DNA of 64,000 nt from Catellatospora vulcania (GCF_009720385.1 NZ_WARX01000026.1:110651-174650), one strand, 5' to 3'. Shown: positions 24,655 to 35,013, counted from the stretch's first letter. Made by a program: numbers and translations. The notes: generated by a model from the sequence alone, not told the origin.

Positions 24655-25716
24655 CTACGTGCGGCCGGCGAGCGCGGCCACCGGATGCGGTGAACGGGCG
24701 GGTGGGAGTCCGAGCGCGGCGTCGGGCCCCGTGCTGCTGCGCACGACCGCGTCGACGGGGAAGAACCGCCGCCAGTGCGGCGCCGCGGCGCCCTCCAGCA
24801 GCGCCCTGGTCGCCGCGGCGGCCATCTGCTCGACCGGCAGGCGCATCGTCGTCAGCGGCGGGCTCACGCAGGCGGCCACGGCGCTGTCGTCGAAGCCGAC
24901 GACGGCGATGTCGTCGGGGACGCGCCGGCCCGCGTCCGTGATCGCCTGGATCGCTCCGGCGGCCATCATGTCGCAGGCCGCGAAGATCCCGTCGAGGTCC
25001 GGGTGCTCGGCCAGCAGCCGGGTGGCGGCCGCGTAGCCGCCCTCGCGCCGGAACCCGCCGTCGACGGCGATGTCGGGCAGTCCCAGCTCACGGATCGCTT
25101 CGAGGTGTCCGGCGCGGCGGCCGGCCGCGCAGGTGTTGCAGTCGGGGCCGTGGATCGCGGCGATCCGCCGGCGGCCGATCCGGTGCAGCAGGCTGATCGC
25201 TTCGTACGCGGCCCGGCTGTTCTCGGGCTCGACCGCCGGCACCTGGGGCGCGGTCGCGCCCAGTGACACCACCCGCCGGCACCGCGCGTGGAAGCGGGCG
25301 GCCAGCGCGGGCGACACGTTGACCAGCACAGCCCCGGCCGTGACCGACTGCGCGACGCGGTCGACCAGCTCCGCCGCCTCGTCCGCGCCGGCCACGTTGA
25401 CGCGCAGCTGGGTGTCCGTGCCGGCCAGCGCCGACAGCACGCCCGCGATGACCCGGCTGTAGTAGGGCTGCGCACCGAACAGGCTGATGTCGCCGTGACA
25501 CGCGATGACGACCAGGTCGAGGGCGTCACGGCGGCCCGAGGCGAGGGCGCGCGCGGCCGCGTTCGGCCGGTAGCCGAGATCGGCGACGACCCGGTCGACC
25601 CGCGTACGCAGGTCGGCCGAGACGCCCGGCGCGTTGTTGAGCACGCGGGACGCGGTCGCCCGCGACACCCCGGCCTTGTGGGCGACGTCCTCGATGGTCA
25701 GCTTCCGGTACGGCAT
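24655..25716 (-). CDS. LacI family regulator of GH3 and probably GH64
   Basis: A 353-residue repressor. The N-terminal HTH reads LTIEDVAHKAGVSRATASRVLNNAPGVSADLRTRV and is followed by the hinge helix ALASGRRDALDLVV. The periplasmic-binding-like effector domain runs from about 60 to 335 (DDIAVVGFDDSAVAACVSPPLTTMR near its end). It should release DNA on binding a sugar. ATG at 25716; the extension to 25728 would use a rare TTG. A perfect 12-bp palindrome GAGAGCGCTCTC lies 63 bp upstream. The same palindrome occurs twice before the GH64 beta-1,3-glucanase gene, so this is the best candidate regulator for both loci. Confidence 0.92.
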   Translation of the reverse strand: MPYRKLTIEDVAHKAGVSRATASRVLNNAPGVSADLRTRVDRVVADLGYRPNAAARALASGRRDALDLVVIACHGDISLFGAQPYYSRVIAGVLSALAGTDTQLRVNVAGADEAAELVDRVAQSVTAGAVLVNVSPALAARFHARCRRVVSLGATAPQVPAVEPENSRAAYEAISLLHRIGRRRIAAIHGPDCNTCAAGRRAGHLEAIRELGLPDIAVDGGFRREGGYAAATRLLAEHPDLDGIFAACDMMAAGAIQAITDAGRRVPDDIAVVGFDDSAVAACVSPPLTTMRLPVEQMAAAATRALLEGAAAPHWRRFFPVDAVVRSSTGPDAALGLPPARSPHPVAALAGRT

Positions 25717-25778
25717 GGGCACTCGCAATCTCGGTGCGGGCCGCGCCCCGTCGCGCGCCCTGTCGGCACCATAGTTTG

Positions 25779-25790
25779 GAGAGCGCTCTC
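25779..25790. promoter_or_regulatory. LacI operator, copy 1
   Basis: GAGAGCGCTCTC is a perfect 12-bp palindrome, similar in style to the CebR operator (TGGGAGCGCTCCCA), upstream of the LacI-GH3 operon. Identical copies lie at 56167-56178 and 56264-56275. Confidence 0.85.
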
Positions 25791-25864
25791 AACGGAACCC
25801 GGTATGACGATGCTCCACCTGCCGGGATCGCGCTCTCCCACCATCGTGGGACCGGGCACACGCC

Positions 25865-26389
25865 CTAACTGCGGCTCCACCGGGCCAGCGAGTCCCACTT
25901 GCCGAAACTGGGCACCGGCTCCCACTGCGTGCTGACGTCCACGCCCGTACGGTCCTCGACGGTGCGCTGCTGGGCCGTGTCGTCGCTGATGACCCGGCGG
26001 GCGCCGCCGTCCTCGCGGAACTCGAACCAGGTCACGCACGTCGCCCCGGACAGCGTCGCCGCCTGCGCGTCCGGGTAGTCCCACTGCGTCATCCCGCCGA
26101 GGAACAGCAGGTCGCCGCTGCGCCGGAAGGAGTAGTGCAGGCACTGGCGGCCGTAGGCGTCGAAGAACCAGACCCCGGCGTGCCCGTTGTCCCAGGCGAT
26201 CTCGATGACCACGTCGGGCACGCCGCTGGGCGGGGCGGCCGGGATCACCGCGTAGGGCTCACCGGCCAGGTCCCGCCCCTGGGCCTCGTCCGCGGTGAGC
26301 GGCTCGACCGGCTCGTGGCGGCGGAAGTTCCACCGTCTGCAGTAGACCGGCGGTGCAGCCGGATCGTGCCCTGCGATGTGGACGGTCAC
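25865..26389 (-). CDS. Hypothetical protein
   Basis: A 174-residue soluble protein I cannot assign. Aromatic- and Asp-rich beta-type text is seen: PDVVIEIAWDNGHAGVWFFDAYGRQCLHYSFRR, then GDLLFLGGMTQWDYPD and TCVTWFEFREDGGARRVISDD. Starts at a GTG (26389) with GGAGGA 6 nt upstream, a strong ribosome site. It stands alone between the LacI operator and a divergent GNAT gene. Confidence 0.6.
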   Translation of the reverse strand: MTVHIAGHDPAAPPVYCRRWNFRRHEPVEPLTADEAQGRDLAGEPYAVIPAAPPSGVPDVVIEIAWDNGHAGVWFFDAYGRQCLHYSFRRSGDLLFLGGMTQWDYPDAQAATLSGATCVTWFEFREDGGARRVISDDTAQQRTVEDRTGVDVSTQWEPVPSFGKWDSLARWSRS

Positions 26390-26511
26390 GCCACTTCCTC
26401 CCCCGTGGTAAGGCGTGACTCACGGTAGACCGAGCGGGCCGTGCCGGGCAATCGCGGCGCCCGTGGGAATCCGGGCGACCAATGCGCGCCATGCCGTTAA
26501 CATCGGCGCCC

Positions 26512-27414
26512 ATGGAAATACGGGCGTACGCGGGACCGGCAGACGACGACCAGCTCGCGCGCGTGCGGCAGGCCGCGCTCGCGGTCGACGGTGCCGTCTG
26601 GCTGCCCGGCCCCGACTTCGACATGACACCGGCCGAGACGTTCGTGGTCGCCGAGGAAGCCGGACAGATCATCGGCTTCGGCGGGCTCGACCGCTGGACC
26701 GAGGACGACGGCACGGAGCTGTTCCTGGTCACCGGCTGCGTCGACCCGGCACACCGGGGCCGCGGCCACGGCAGCGCGCTGCTGCGCCACCGGGAGGAGT
26801 ACGCCGCCTCGCTCGGCTCGGGCCTGCCGCACCAGCAGCTCGGCGCCAACGCCGACGACAGCCAGCCAGGCTCCCGGCAACTCCTGCTCGACCACGGCTA
26901 CCGGCTCGCGTTCACCGTCGTCGAACTGCGCTGCCTCGCCGTCGACGCCAACCCGCCGACCGCGCTGCCGCCCGGCCTGGAGATCCGGCCCGTGCTCGCC
27001 GAGCATCAACCGCGGATCCACGCCGCGATCGTCGAGTGATTCACCGGCAGCCGGGCCGGGTTCGTGTCGGTGGACTACGACACCTATCTGGCCGGGGTAC
27101 GCGACACCGAGCTGTGGGCCGTCGCCTGGGCCGGTGACGAGATCGCCGGGCTGGCGACCGCCGAACGGACCGGCAGCCGGAGCGCCGACTCGCCGTGGGT
27201 CGCGGTGCGGCCCGCGTACCGGCGGCAGGGTCTCGCCCTGGCACTGGTCACCCGCAGCCTGGCGGCCATGCGCGAGCACGGCGTCACCTACGCGGCGATC
27301 CGGACCGTGGCCGAGAACCCGCACCGGACCGTGGCCCTCTACGAACGGGCCGGCTACGAGGTCGGCCGGCGGATGCCCCGTTACCGCAAACCGCTGACCG
27401 CGGTGTCGGCCTGA
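26512..27414 (+). pseudogene. Tandem-domain GNAT acetyltransferase interrupted by an in-frame stop
   Basis: Two GNAT domains lie in one reading frame. Domain 1 (26512-27036) has VTGCVDPAHRGRGHGSALLRH; domain 2 (27064-27414) has VAVRPAYRRQGLALALVTRS and ALYERAGYEVGRRMPRYRK. A TGA at 27037-27039 separates them without any frame change, and the protein text continues sensibly on both sides (AAIVE stop FTGSRAGFVSVDYDTYL). Homologous tandem GNATs (mycothiol-synthase-like) run on as one roughly 300-residue chain. Hence a nonsense mutation, a base error, or recoding. Domain 2 has its own GTG at 27064 but no clear ribosome site. Start ATG at 26512. Confidence 0.75.
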
Positions 27415-27536
27415 CGGCGGTCGAACCCAGCCGGATGGCGACGGCCTGACGTTCCGCGGCAGGTCGCCGCGACACGCCCGACGCCATTCGGCGGTCCCGG
27501 CCGGAAATGGCTTGCCGCGCCCGCGAGGATGTCGCT

Positions 27537-28064
27537 ATGGCATGGATCGCACCCGACGTCGCGCGGGAACCTTATACGGACATGGCCTGCGACGAGCGCG
27601 AGATGCTGGACGACTGGCTGCGAAGGCGGCGGATCGCCCTGCTCCGCAAGTGCGCCGGCCTGACCGCGGAGCAGCTCAAGACCGCCGCCGTCGAGCCGTC
27701 GAACCTGACCCTGCTGGGCCTGCTGCGGCACATGGCCGACGTCGAGCGGTTCTGGTTCCGGATGAAGTACCTGCAGGAGGATCTGCGCGCCCTGTACTGG
27801 ACCGACGAGCACCCCGACGGCGACCTGGAACTGGTCGCCGACGCGGATGCCGAGGCCGACTACGCGGGCTTCCTGGCCGAGACCGCCGCCTGCGACGCCG
27901 CCGTGGCCGGGCGCGACCTGGACGAGCCCGCTGCCGATCCCAAGGCGCCGACCGGCAAGGTCAACCTGCGCTGGGTCTACATCCACATCCTGGAGGAGTA
28001 CGCCCAGCACACCGGCCACGCCGACCTCCTCCGCGAACGGATCGACGGGTCCACCGGGCCGTAA
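27537..28064 (+). CDS. DinB/DUF664 family protein
   Basis: A 175-residue four-helix-bundle protein. The DinB-type metal ligand positions are visible in LLRHMADVERFWF and at the end in EEYAQHTGHADLLRERIDG, matching DUF664 members of the superfamily. These include mycothiol- or bacillithiol-dependent transferases, so a thiol-transferase role is possible. ATG at 27537. Convergent with the GNAT at 28150; a hairpin (28081-28114) lies between. Confidence 0.85.
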   Translation: MAWIAPDVAREPYTDMACDEREMLDDWLRRRRIALLRKCAGLTAEQLKTAAVEPSNLTLLGLLRHMADVERFWFRMKYLQEDLRALYWTDEHPDGDLELVADADAEADYAGFLAETAACDAAVAGRDLDEPAADPKAPTGKVNLRWVYIHILEEYAQHTGHADLLRERIDGSTGP

Positions 28065-28080
28065 CCGAGTCATGCACGGC

Positions 28081-28114
28081 GCGCACAGGTGGGTCGCATG
28101 GCGTCCCTGTGCGC
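28081..28114. terminator. Hairpin between DinB and GNAT genes
   Basis: GCGCACAGG (28081-28089) pairs perfectly with CCTGTGCGC (28106-28114), with a 16-nt loop, between convergent stop codons. Confidence 0.55.
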
Positions 28115-28149
28115 CTGCGCCAGGACAGGACACCGGTCATCTGGCTGCT

Positions 28150-28692
28150 CTACCCGAGGCCGATGGGCAGGCTCGGGCGGAAGTTCTGATAGCCCAGGAT
28201 GTAGAGCTTCTTGGACGGGTCGAGGTGGTAGGGCACCACCTTGCCGGTATCCGTGAACCCCATTCGCCGGTAGAAGGCCTGTGCCCGGTGATTGTCCTCG
28301 TGTACGCCCAGGGTGAGCCATGACGCATCGGTGTTGTCGCGGGTCCACCTGATCCCGGCGTCCATCAGCCGGGCGGCCGGTCCGGTCGCCCGGCCACGAT
28401 GTGCAGGCGCCACGTAGACACCCTGGATGCAGGCGGTGCCGGGGACTTCGGCCACCGGAGCGCAACCGGCCATCCCCACCCAGCGGCCGTCCTGCGCGGC
28501 GGCGACGAACAAGGCCGAGGTCGGGGAAGTCGCGTTCGCCACCGCCTGCTGCCGCCAGACCTCGTCGGCGAGTCCCGCCGCGTCGGCGTACGTGGTTCCG
28601 AAGGCGGTCGGTGAATCCGTCAGCGCCTCCAACCGCAGGGCGCGCAGTTGACGCCATTCCCCCGGCTCGATCCTGCGTACGACATAGGTCAT
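28150..28692 (-). CDS. GNAT family N-acetyltransferase
   Basis: A 180-residue single GNAT domain. The N-terminal RRIEPGEWRQLRALRLEALTDSPTAFGTTYADA is typical of YobR/RimI-like GNATs. The CoA-binding motif is GVYVAPAHRGRATGPAARLMD, followed by NHRAQAFYRRMGFTDTG. Substrate unknown. ATG at 28692. Transcribed away from DinB and in the same direction as the TetR gene 103 bp upstream. Confidence 0.87.
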   Translation of the reverse strand: MTYVVRRIEPGEWRQLRALRLEALTDSPTAFGTTYADAAGLADEVWRQQAVANATSPTSALFVAAAQDGRWVGMAGCAPVAEVPGTACIQGVYVAPAHRGRATGPAARLMDAGIRWTRDNTDASWLTLGVHEDNHRAQAFYRRMGFTDTGKVVPYHLDPSKKLYILGYQNFRPSLPIGLG

Positions 28693-28795
28693 GGGTCTGC
28701 TCCCCGCGTCGATCGCACCACCACGATCGACAGATCCTAAACGGTGATCAACTGCCGATCGGTCGGACCGGCTCGGGGTGAGACCCGTGAAGCAA

Positions 28796-29425
28796 TCAGC
28801 GGGTCGCGTACGCGTGGCCGTCCGGGGCGGCCGCGTGCAGCGCGGTCAGGGCCGCGTCCAGCGCTGCCGACAGCGGCTCGATCGAGCGCAGCGCCTGGGT
28901 GAGCAGCAGGCCGCCCTGGACGGAGGCGAAGACCGCCAGCGCCAGGCACTCGGGATCGGCGTCCGGGCGCAGCAGGCCGCCGTCTCGCATGCGGACCAGC
29001 CCGTCGCGCAGGTGCCCGCGCCACCGGTTCAGGTGCCCGACCACCGTGGCGGCCGCCGCCGGATCGGTGCCGACGAGCTCGCTGACCAGGGTGCCGATCG
29101 GGCAGCCCCAGTGCGGCTGGGCGGCGTAGTGCGCCAGCAGCGCGTCGCGCCAGCCGTCCCAGTCCGCCCAGGTGTCGAGGGTGCGCAGATACGGCTGCTG
29201 CGCCTGCAGCACCCGCTGCATCTGCAGCTCGGCGATTGCCAGCACGAGCTCGCTCTTGCCGCCGGGGAAGTAGTGGAACAGCTGGCTCTTGCTCGTCAGC
29301 GTGCCGGCGCGGACGTCGTCGAGGCTGGTGCCGCCGACGCCACGGGCCAGCACCAGGTCTGCTGCGGCGGAGACGATGCGGTCCCGGGTCGCGGCGCCCT
29401 TCGCGGTGAGTCTGGTGGCCGTCAC
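28796..29425 (-). CDS. TetR/AcrR family regulator
   Basis: A 209-residue repressor with HTH text RDRIVSAAADLVLARGVGGTSLDDVRAGTLTSKSQLFHYFPGGKSELVLAI and a TetR_C domain with PHWGCPIGTLVSELVG (a Cys-Pro pair near the ligand pocket). Members of this NemR/AcuR-like group often sense electrophiles or organic acids. Starts at GTG 29425. A perfect TTGGACC-ggat-GGTCCAA operator lies 19-36 bp upstream, so autoregulation is likely. No enzyme gene is divergently next to it except the NlpC/P60 gene 150 bp away. Confidence 0.88.
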   Translation of the reverse strand: MTATRLTAKGAATRDRIVSAAADLVLARGVGGTSLDDVRAGTLTSKSQLFHYFPGGKSELVLAIAELQMQRVLQAQQPYLRTLDTWADWDGWRDALLAHYAAQPHWGCPIGTLVSELVGTDPAAAATVVGHLNRWRGHLRDGLVRMRDGGLLRPDADPECLALAVFASVQGGLLLTQALRSIEPLSAALDAALTALHAAAPDGHAYATR

Positions 29426-29443
29426 CTGCCCATCCTAGAACTC

Positions 29444-29461
29444 TTGGACCGGATGGTCCAA
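29444..29461. promoter_or_regulatory. TetR operator
   Basis: TTGGACC (29444-29450), 4-nt centre GGAT, GGTCCAA (29455-29461): a perfect 7-bp inverted repeat of typical TetR operator length, just upstream of the TetR gene. Confidence 0.75.
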
Positions 29462-29574
29462 TATTGTGGCCGCCTGCCGTTCGGCCAGCTCCCACGGCGT
29501 GGGCGGCGGTGCCCCGATGAAGGAAACTTTTGTACGCTCCACCGTGAAGCAGCTATTTCCTACAAGGGGAGCGT

Positions 29575-30474
29575 ATGAACCAGACCATGTCCGTGGCGGT
29601 CTCCGCCGCCGCGCTGTGGACCTCCCCCGATGCCGTACGGCCGCTGGACGCACCGGCCCTGGAGTCCCCCGCGCGGCTGCGCGCCTGGGCCGCGGCCCAG
29701 GGCCCGGACGAGCGGCGCGACCTGTGGGGCCGGGTCGACAGCCAGCTCCTGCTCGGCGAGACCGTGCTGGTGCGAGAGGTCCGCGACGGCTGGGCCCGCG
29801 TCAACGCCCCGGCGCAGCCGACCCGCAAGGACCCCCGCGGTTACCCGGGCTGGCTGCCCCTGGCCCAGCTCGCCGCCCCCGCCGAGGCGACCGGCGAGCA
29901 CGTCGTGGTCACCGAACAGGTCACCGATCTCAGGGACGCCCCCGGCGGCCGGATCCTGGCCGACGACCTCAGCTACGCCACGGTGCTCCCGGCCCGCCGG
30001 CGGCGCGACGCGTTCACCGAGGTCGCCCTGCCCGGCGGGGGCTTCGGCTGGGTGGCGGACAAGCACCTCGACGCCCACCACACCCGTGGCCCGCTGCCGA
30101 CCGCCGCGCAACTGGTCACCGCCGCACGGATGTTCCTCGGCCTGATGTACCTGGCCGGCGGCACCCACGGGCTGATGCTCGACTGCTCCGGGCTCCCCCA
30201 TCTCATCTACCGCCGGTTCGGGCACACCATCCCGCGCGACGCCAGCGACCTGGCACTGCTCGGCGAGCACGTGGAGGTGACCGACCTCGCCCCCGGCGAC
30301 CTCGCGGTCTTCCAGAACGACAAGACCGGCGACGTGTACCACACCGGGGTCTGCACGGGCGGCGAGCAGCAGGTGCTGCACGTCTCCCAGACCGATTGGG
30401 CCTGCGTCGACGGCGCGCTCAGCGAGCGCCGCCGCGGCCACCTGGTGTCCGGCCGCCGCCTGCGCCTGCAGTAG
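29575..30474 (+). CDS. NlpC/P60 peptidase with N-terminal SH3-like domains
   Basis: A 299-residue protein like the dipeptidyl-peptidase VI (YkfC) group, which cleaves gamma-D-Glu to diamino acid bonds in wall peptides. Residues about 1-100 and 105-168 look like two SH3-type domains. The NlpC/P60 domain (about 178-299) has LMLDCSGLPHLIYRRFG with nucleophile Cys204 and GDVYHTGVC with His256. No signal peptide is visible, so it is probably cytosolic and used in peptidoglycan peptide recycling. ATG at 29575 with AAGGGGAG 5 nt upstream. GGAAAC (29522-29527) and ATTTCC (29555-29560) flank the leader as a loose inverted repeat. Confidence 0.88.
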   Translation: MNQTMSVAVSAAALWTSPDAVRPLDAPALESPARLRAWAAAQGPDERRDLWGRVDSQLLLGETVLVREVRDGWARVNAPAQPTRKDPRGYPGWLPLAQLAAPAEATGEHVVVTEQVTDLRDAPGGRILADDLSYATVLPARRRRDAFTEVALPGGGFGWVADKHLDAHHTRGPLPTAAQLVTAARMFLGLMYLAGGTHGLMLDCSGLPHLIYRRFGHTIPRDASDLALLGEHVEVTDLAPGDLAVFQNDKTGDVYHTGVCTGGEQQVLHVSQTDWACVDGALSERRRGHLVSGRRLRLQ

Positions 30475-30526
30475 GCGACGGATTCCGGCGGTTGGCAGCG
30501 CGGCCGGGAGTGCGCACACTGTGCCC

Positions 30527-30952
30527 ATGCCGCGCTCGCGCAAATACCGGGTGATCACCGGACTGGAACGCCTCAACAACCGGATCACCCGGTGGGCACT
30601 GCGCCGAGGGCTTGCCCCGAGCGCGTTCGCGCTGCTGGAGACCACCGGCAGGCGGTCCGGGCGGCCCCGGCAGACCCCGGTCGGCAACGGGCTGGCCGGG
30701 GACGTGTTCTGGCTCGTCGCCGCGCACGGACGGCAGGCCGACTACGTGCGCAACCTGCTGGCCGACCCGGTGGTGCGGGTGAAGGTCGGCGGGCGCTGGC
30801 GCGAGGGCCGGGCCGTCGTGCTGCCCGGCGACGACGTCGCGGCCCGCTCACGGTCGCTGCCGTACCAGTGGGATGCCGCCATCGGCCGGCTGATGGCCAC
30901 CCGGCCGCTGACCGTACGCATCGACCTCGCCCCCGACGCCGGCGGGGCGTAA
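30527..30952 (+). CDS. Ddn-like (DUF385) deazaflavin F420-binding protein
   Basis: A 141-residue split-barrel protein of the nitroreductase/F420H2-dependent family. The core reads LETTGRRSGRPRQTPVGNG, DVFWLVAAHGRQADYVRNLLADPVVRVKVGGRWREGRAVVLPGDD, the standard DUF385 text. Members reduce quinones or nitro compounds with F420H2. The first Met-Pro pair in frame is the GTG at 30521; the ATG at 30527 is used here. Presence of such a gene supports an F420-making actinobacterium. Confidence 0.88.
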   Translation: MPRSRKYRVITGLERLNNRITRWALRRGLAPSAFALLETTGRRSGRPRQTPVGNGLAGDVFWLVAAHGRQADYVRNLLADPVVRVKVGGRWREGRAVVLPGDDVAARSRSLPYQWDAAIGRLMATRPLTVRIDLAPDAGGA

Positions 30953-31140
30953 CCGGGCATCACGTCGGCACGCCGCCACCTGGACGAGGTGGCGTGCCGG
31001 ACCGAAAGGATCTGGGATTCGGCGGCGCAGCCGCCCGCGAGCCCGACGTCGAGGTCCATCAGTGAGACGGCCTGACCGCATTGCCAGATCTACCGCTCAG
31101 CTCTGATGGAACATTCAGCTTTCGGCCCTAGGCTCAAAGG

Positions 31141-31995
31141 ATGCTGAGTCGCGCCGGAAAACTCGACCGCCTCCCGGACGCGCCCCCGCCGGACGCTACG
31201 GCGGAAGTCGAGCCCGTCCCGGCACCGCGCCCGTGGTGGCGGCTCGACAGGCGTGCCCTGGTCGCGACGTGTGTCGCGGTGGCGCTGGCGGTCACCGCGG
31301 TGGTCGCGTTCCGGTGGGGCGCGGCCGGTTCGTCCGACAACCCCGCCGTCGTGACCCCCTCACCGTCGCCGTCGGACGACGGCGTGCTCACCGTCGCCGA
31401 GGTCTACCAGGTGCTCCTTCCGTCGGTGGTGTCGATCCGGTCCACCGGCCCGGGACGCACACCGTCGACAGCGTCGGGCACCGGCGTGCTGGCCAACACC
31501 GACGGCACCATCCTCACCGCGTTGCACGTGGTCAAGGGCGCGGCCGCGATCGAGGTCACCTACGCCGACGGAAGCACCTCCGCGGCGACCGTCGCGGCCG
31601 CCGACCCGGCCAAGGACATCGCCGCGCTGACCCCCAAGACCCTGCCGCCGGTGCTGGTCCCGGCGGTGCTCGGCGGCGTGCCGGGCATCGGCGAGCAGGT
31701 CGTCGCGATCGGCGACCAGCTCGGCCTGACCGGCTCGACCACCACCGGCGTGGTGTCGGGCCTGGAACGTTCGGTCACCGTCGCCGACGTCGGCAAGCTC
31801 GACGGGCTCATCCAGTTCGACGCCGCGGTCAACCCGGGCAGCTCCGGCGGCCCGCTGGTGAACATGCGCGGCGAGACGGTCGGCATCGTGGTCGCCCTGG
31901 CCAACCCGACCGAAGCGGGCACGTTCATCGGCGTCGGGTTCGCCGTGCCGATCGTGACCGCCGCGGCCGCCGGCGGCCCGCCGCCGCCCCTGTGA
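31141..31995 (+). CDS. Membrane-anchored trypsin-like (HtrA-type) serine protease without PDZ
   Basis: A 284-residue protein. A cytosolic Pro-rich N-terminus leads to one transmembrane helix (about 40-58), then an extracellular protease domain. The triad is His129 (ILTALHVV), Asp159 (DPAKDIAAL) and Ser235 (NPGSSGGPL), matching the S1C/DegP pattern. The chain ends soon after FIGVGFAVPI with a Pro-rich tail, so there is no PDZ domain. Lies 52 nt before the MoxR gene and reads in the same direction; it may belong to that operon. Likely an extracytoplasmic quality-control or signalling protease. Confidence 0.85.
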   Translation: MLSRAGKLDRLPDAPPPDATAEVEPVPAPRPWWRLDRRALVATCVAVALAVTAVVAFRWGAAGSSDNPAVVTPSPSPSDDGVLTVAEVYQVLLPSVVSIRSTGPGRTPSTASGTGVLANTDGTILTALHVVKGAAAIEVTYADGSTSAATVAAADPAKDIAALTPKTLPPVLVPAVLGGVPGIGEQVVAIGDQLGLTGSTTTGVVSGLERSVTVADVGKLDGLIQFDAAVNPGSSGGPLVNMRGETVGIVVALANPTEAGTFIGVGFAVPIVTAAAAGGPPPPL

Positions 31996-32047
31996 CGTCC
32001 CCCGACCAGCACGTGCCACGAACACTCGATCCGATGAGGACGGACCC

Positions 32048-33088
<1,041 letters not shown>

Positions 33089-33154
33089 CGTCATGAGCGA
33101 GCGGATCAGGTGGCCCGGCATGCATGCCGCCGACGAACGCAGCGAGGAGAAGGC

Positions 33155-34039
33155 ATGACCGCTGCCTCTGACCGGTTGCTGCGCCGCCTGGAGTGGCAGG
33201 TGCTGCGCCGCCTCGACGGGCGGCTGCAGGGCGGGCACCGCACGGTGTGGCGCGGCGCCGGGCTCGACTTCAGCGACGTGCGCGCCTACACGCCCGAGGA
33301 CGACGTACGGCACATCGACTGGAACGTCACCGCGCGGATGGACGAGCCGTTCGTGCGCCAGTACACCGAGGAGCGCGACCTCACGGCGTGGCTGGTGCTG
33401 GACCGGTCCGCGTCGATGCGCGGCGGCGGCCGCCACGGCAAGGACACGATGCTCAACGAGCTGGCGGTGAGCCTGGCCCGGCTGCTGACGTACCGCGGCA
33501 ACCGGGTCGGGGCGATCCTGTTCGACAACCGTCACCAGCGGGTGATCCCGCCGCGCACCGGCCGTGACCAGGTGCTGCGGCTGACCCATGAACTCGGCGT
33601 GCCCGCGCCGGCCACCGACGCGGGGACCGTCACGGACCTGTCGGCGATGCTGCGGCTGGCCGCGGCCACCGCACGGCGGCGCAGCCTGGTGCTGGTGCTG
33701 TCGGACTTCATCGGCGACCCGGGCTGGGAGCGGTCGCTGGCGCTGCTGTCCCACCGGCACGAGGTCGTCGCCGTACGCATCGTCGATCCTGCCGAACTCG
33801 ACCTGCCCGACCTGGGCATGATCTTCGTCGAGGACGCCGAGACCGGCGAGCAGTTGCTCGTCGACAGCGGCGACCCGCTGCTGCGCCGCCGGTTCGAAGC
33901 CGAGGTGCAGGCGCGGGAGAGCGGGCTGGCGGAGACGATGAACCGGGCCGGGGTGGTGGCCCATCGCGTGACCACCGACACCGACCTCGTCGACGCCCTG
34001 GTCGGCATGGTGCGCCGGACGAGGCGGAGATCCCGATGA
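33155..34039 (+). CDS. DUF58 protein
   Basis: A 294-residue soluble protein with the DUF58 core: GLDFSDVRAYTPEDDVRHIDWNVTARMDEPFVRQYTEERDLTAWLVLD, followed by a VWA-like fold with DRSASM. It partners MoxR ATPases. ATG at 33155 with GAGGAGAAGG close upstream; the frame is open earlier but without a better start. Its stop overlaps the next ATG by 4 nt. Confidence 0.92.
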   Translation: MTAASDRLLRRLEWQVLRRLDGRLQGGHRTVWRGAGLDFSDVRAYTPEDDVRHIDWNVTARMDEPFVRQYTEERDLTAWLVLDRSASMRGGGRHGKDTMLNELAVSLARLLTYRGNRVGAILFDNRHQRVIPPRTGRDQVLRLTHELGVPAPATDAGTVTDLSAMLRLAAATARRRSLVLVLSDFIGDPGWERSLALLSHRHEVVAVRIVDPAELDLPDLGMIFVEDAETGEQLLVDSGDPLLRRRFEAEVQARESGLAETMNRAGVVAHRVTTDTDLVDALVGMVRRTRRRSR

Positions 34040-35013
34040 CCGTGCAGTATCCGTTCTTCATCGCCCTGGCCGTGGTGGGCACCGGTGCCGCCGTGCTGGC
34101 GTACCTGCGGCTGCAGCGGCGGCGCACCGCCGCGCTGCGCGGCGCGGGGCTCGGCCTGACCGCGGCGGGCGGCCGTGGCGCGGTCCGGCGGCACCTGCCG
34201 TACGTGCTGTTCCTGGCGGCGCTGCCGATGCTGCTGACCGGCCTGGCCCGCCCGTCGGCCGAGCTGCCCGTGCCCCGGGTGTCGGGCACGGTCATGCTGG
34301 TGTTCGACGTGTCCAACAGCATGGCGGCCACCGATGTGGAACCGTCCCGGCTCGCCGCCGCCCAGGCCGCCGCGACGGGCTTCGTCGACGCGCAGCCGTC
34401 CACGGTGGACATCGGGGTCGTCATCTTCGGCCAGGGGGGCCTGCTCACGCAGACCCCGACCCCCGACCGGGGTGCGGTCAAGAACGCCATCACCCGCCTG
34501 TCGACCAGCGGCAGCACGTCGCTGCGGCAGGCGATCCTGACCGCGCTGTCGGCGATCGTCGGCGAGCCGGTCGCGCTGCCCGAACAGGAGGACGCCTCCC
34601 CGCCCGACCTGGGCTACTGGGGTTCGGCGACGATCATCGTGTTCTCCGACGGGCAGGAGACCGAGAGTCCCGAGCAGGCACAGGCGGCCGCCGCGATGGC
34701 CGCCGCGGCCGGGGTGCGCATCGAGACCGTCGGCATCGGCACCCCCGAGGGCGCCACCGTCGAGGTCGAGGGCTTCCAGGTCGCCACCGCGCTCGACGAG
34801 CAGCTGCTGACCGAGCTGGCCGCGATCACCGGCGGCGGTTACCACCCGGCGCGCGACGCGGCCGCCCTCGACGACATCGGTGAGTCCATCGACCTGCGCA
34901 TCACCACCGAGCCCGAGCACATCGAGCTCACCGCGCTGTTCGCGGGCTCCGCGCTGCTGCTGCTGACAATCGGCGGACTGCTGATGATCCGCTGGTACGG
35001 AAGGATCGTCTGA
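34036..35013 (+). CDS. VWA domain membrane protein (BatA-like), first of two
   Basis: A 325-residue membrane protein: N-terminal helix (about 5-24), second helix (about 55-72), then a VWA domain with MIDAS DVSNSM (about 92-97) and SDGQETE, and a C-terminal helix (about 295-318). The metal-binding domain lies between the membrane segments as in BatA. It overlaps the DUF58 stop (ATGA) and ends sharing one base with the next ATG. Expected to be the membrane partner of the MoxR ATPase. Confidence 0.9.
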   Translation: MTVQYPFFIALAVVGTGAAVLAYLRLQRRRTAALRGAGLGLTAAGGRGAVRRHLPYVLFLAALPMLLTGLARPSAELPVPRVSGTVMLVFDVSNSMAATDVEPSRLAAAQAAATGFVDAQPSTVDIGVVIFGQGGLLTQTPTPDRGAVKNAITRLSTSGSTSLRQAILTALSAIVGEPVALPEQEDASPPDLGYWGSATIIVFSDGQETESPEQAQAAAAMAAAAGVRIETVGIGTPEGATVEVEGFQVATALDEQLLTELAAITGGGYHPARDAAALDDIGESIDLRITTEPEHIELTALFAGSALLLLTIGGLLMIRWYGRIV

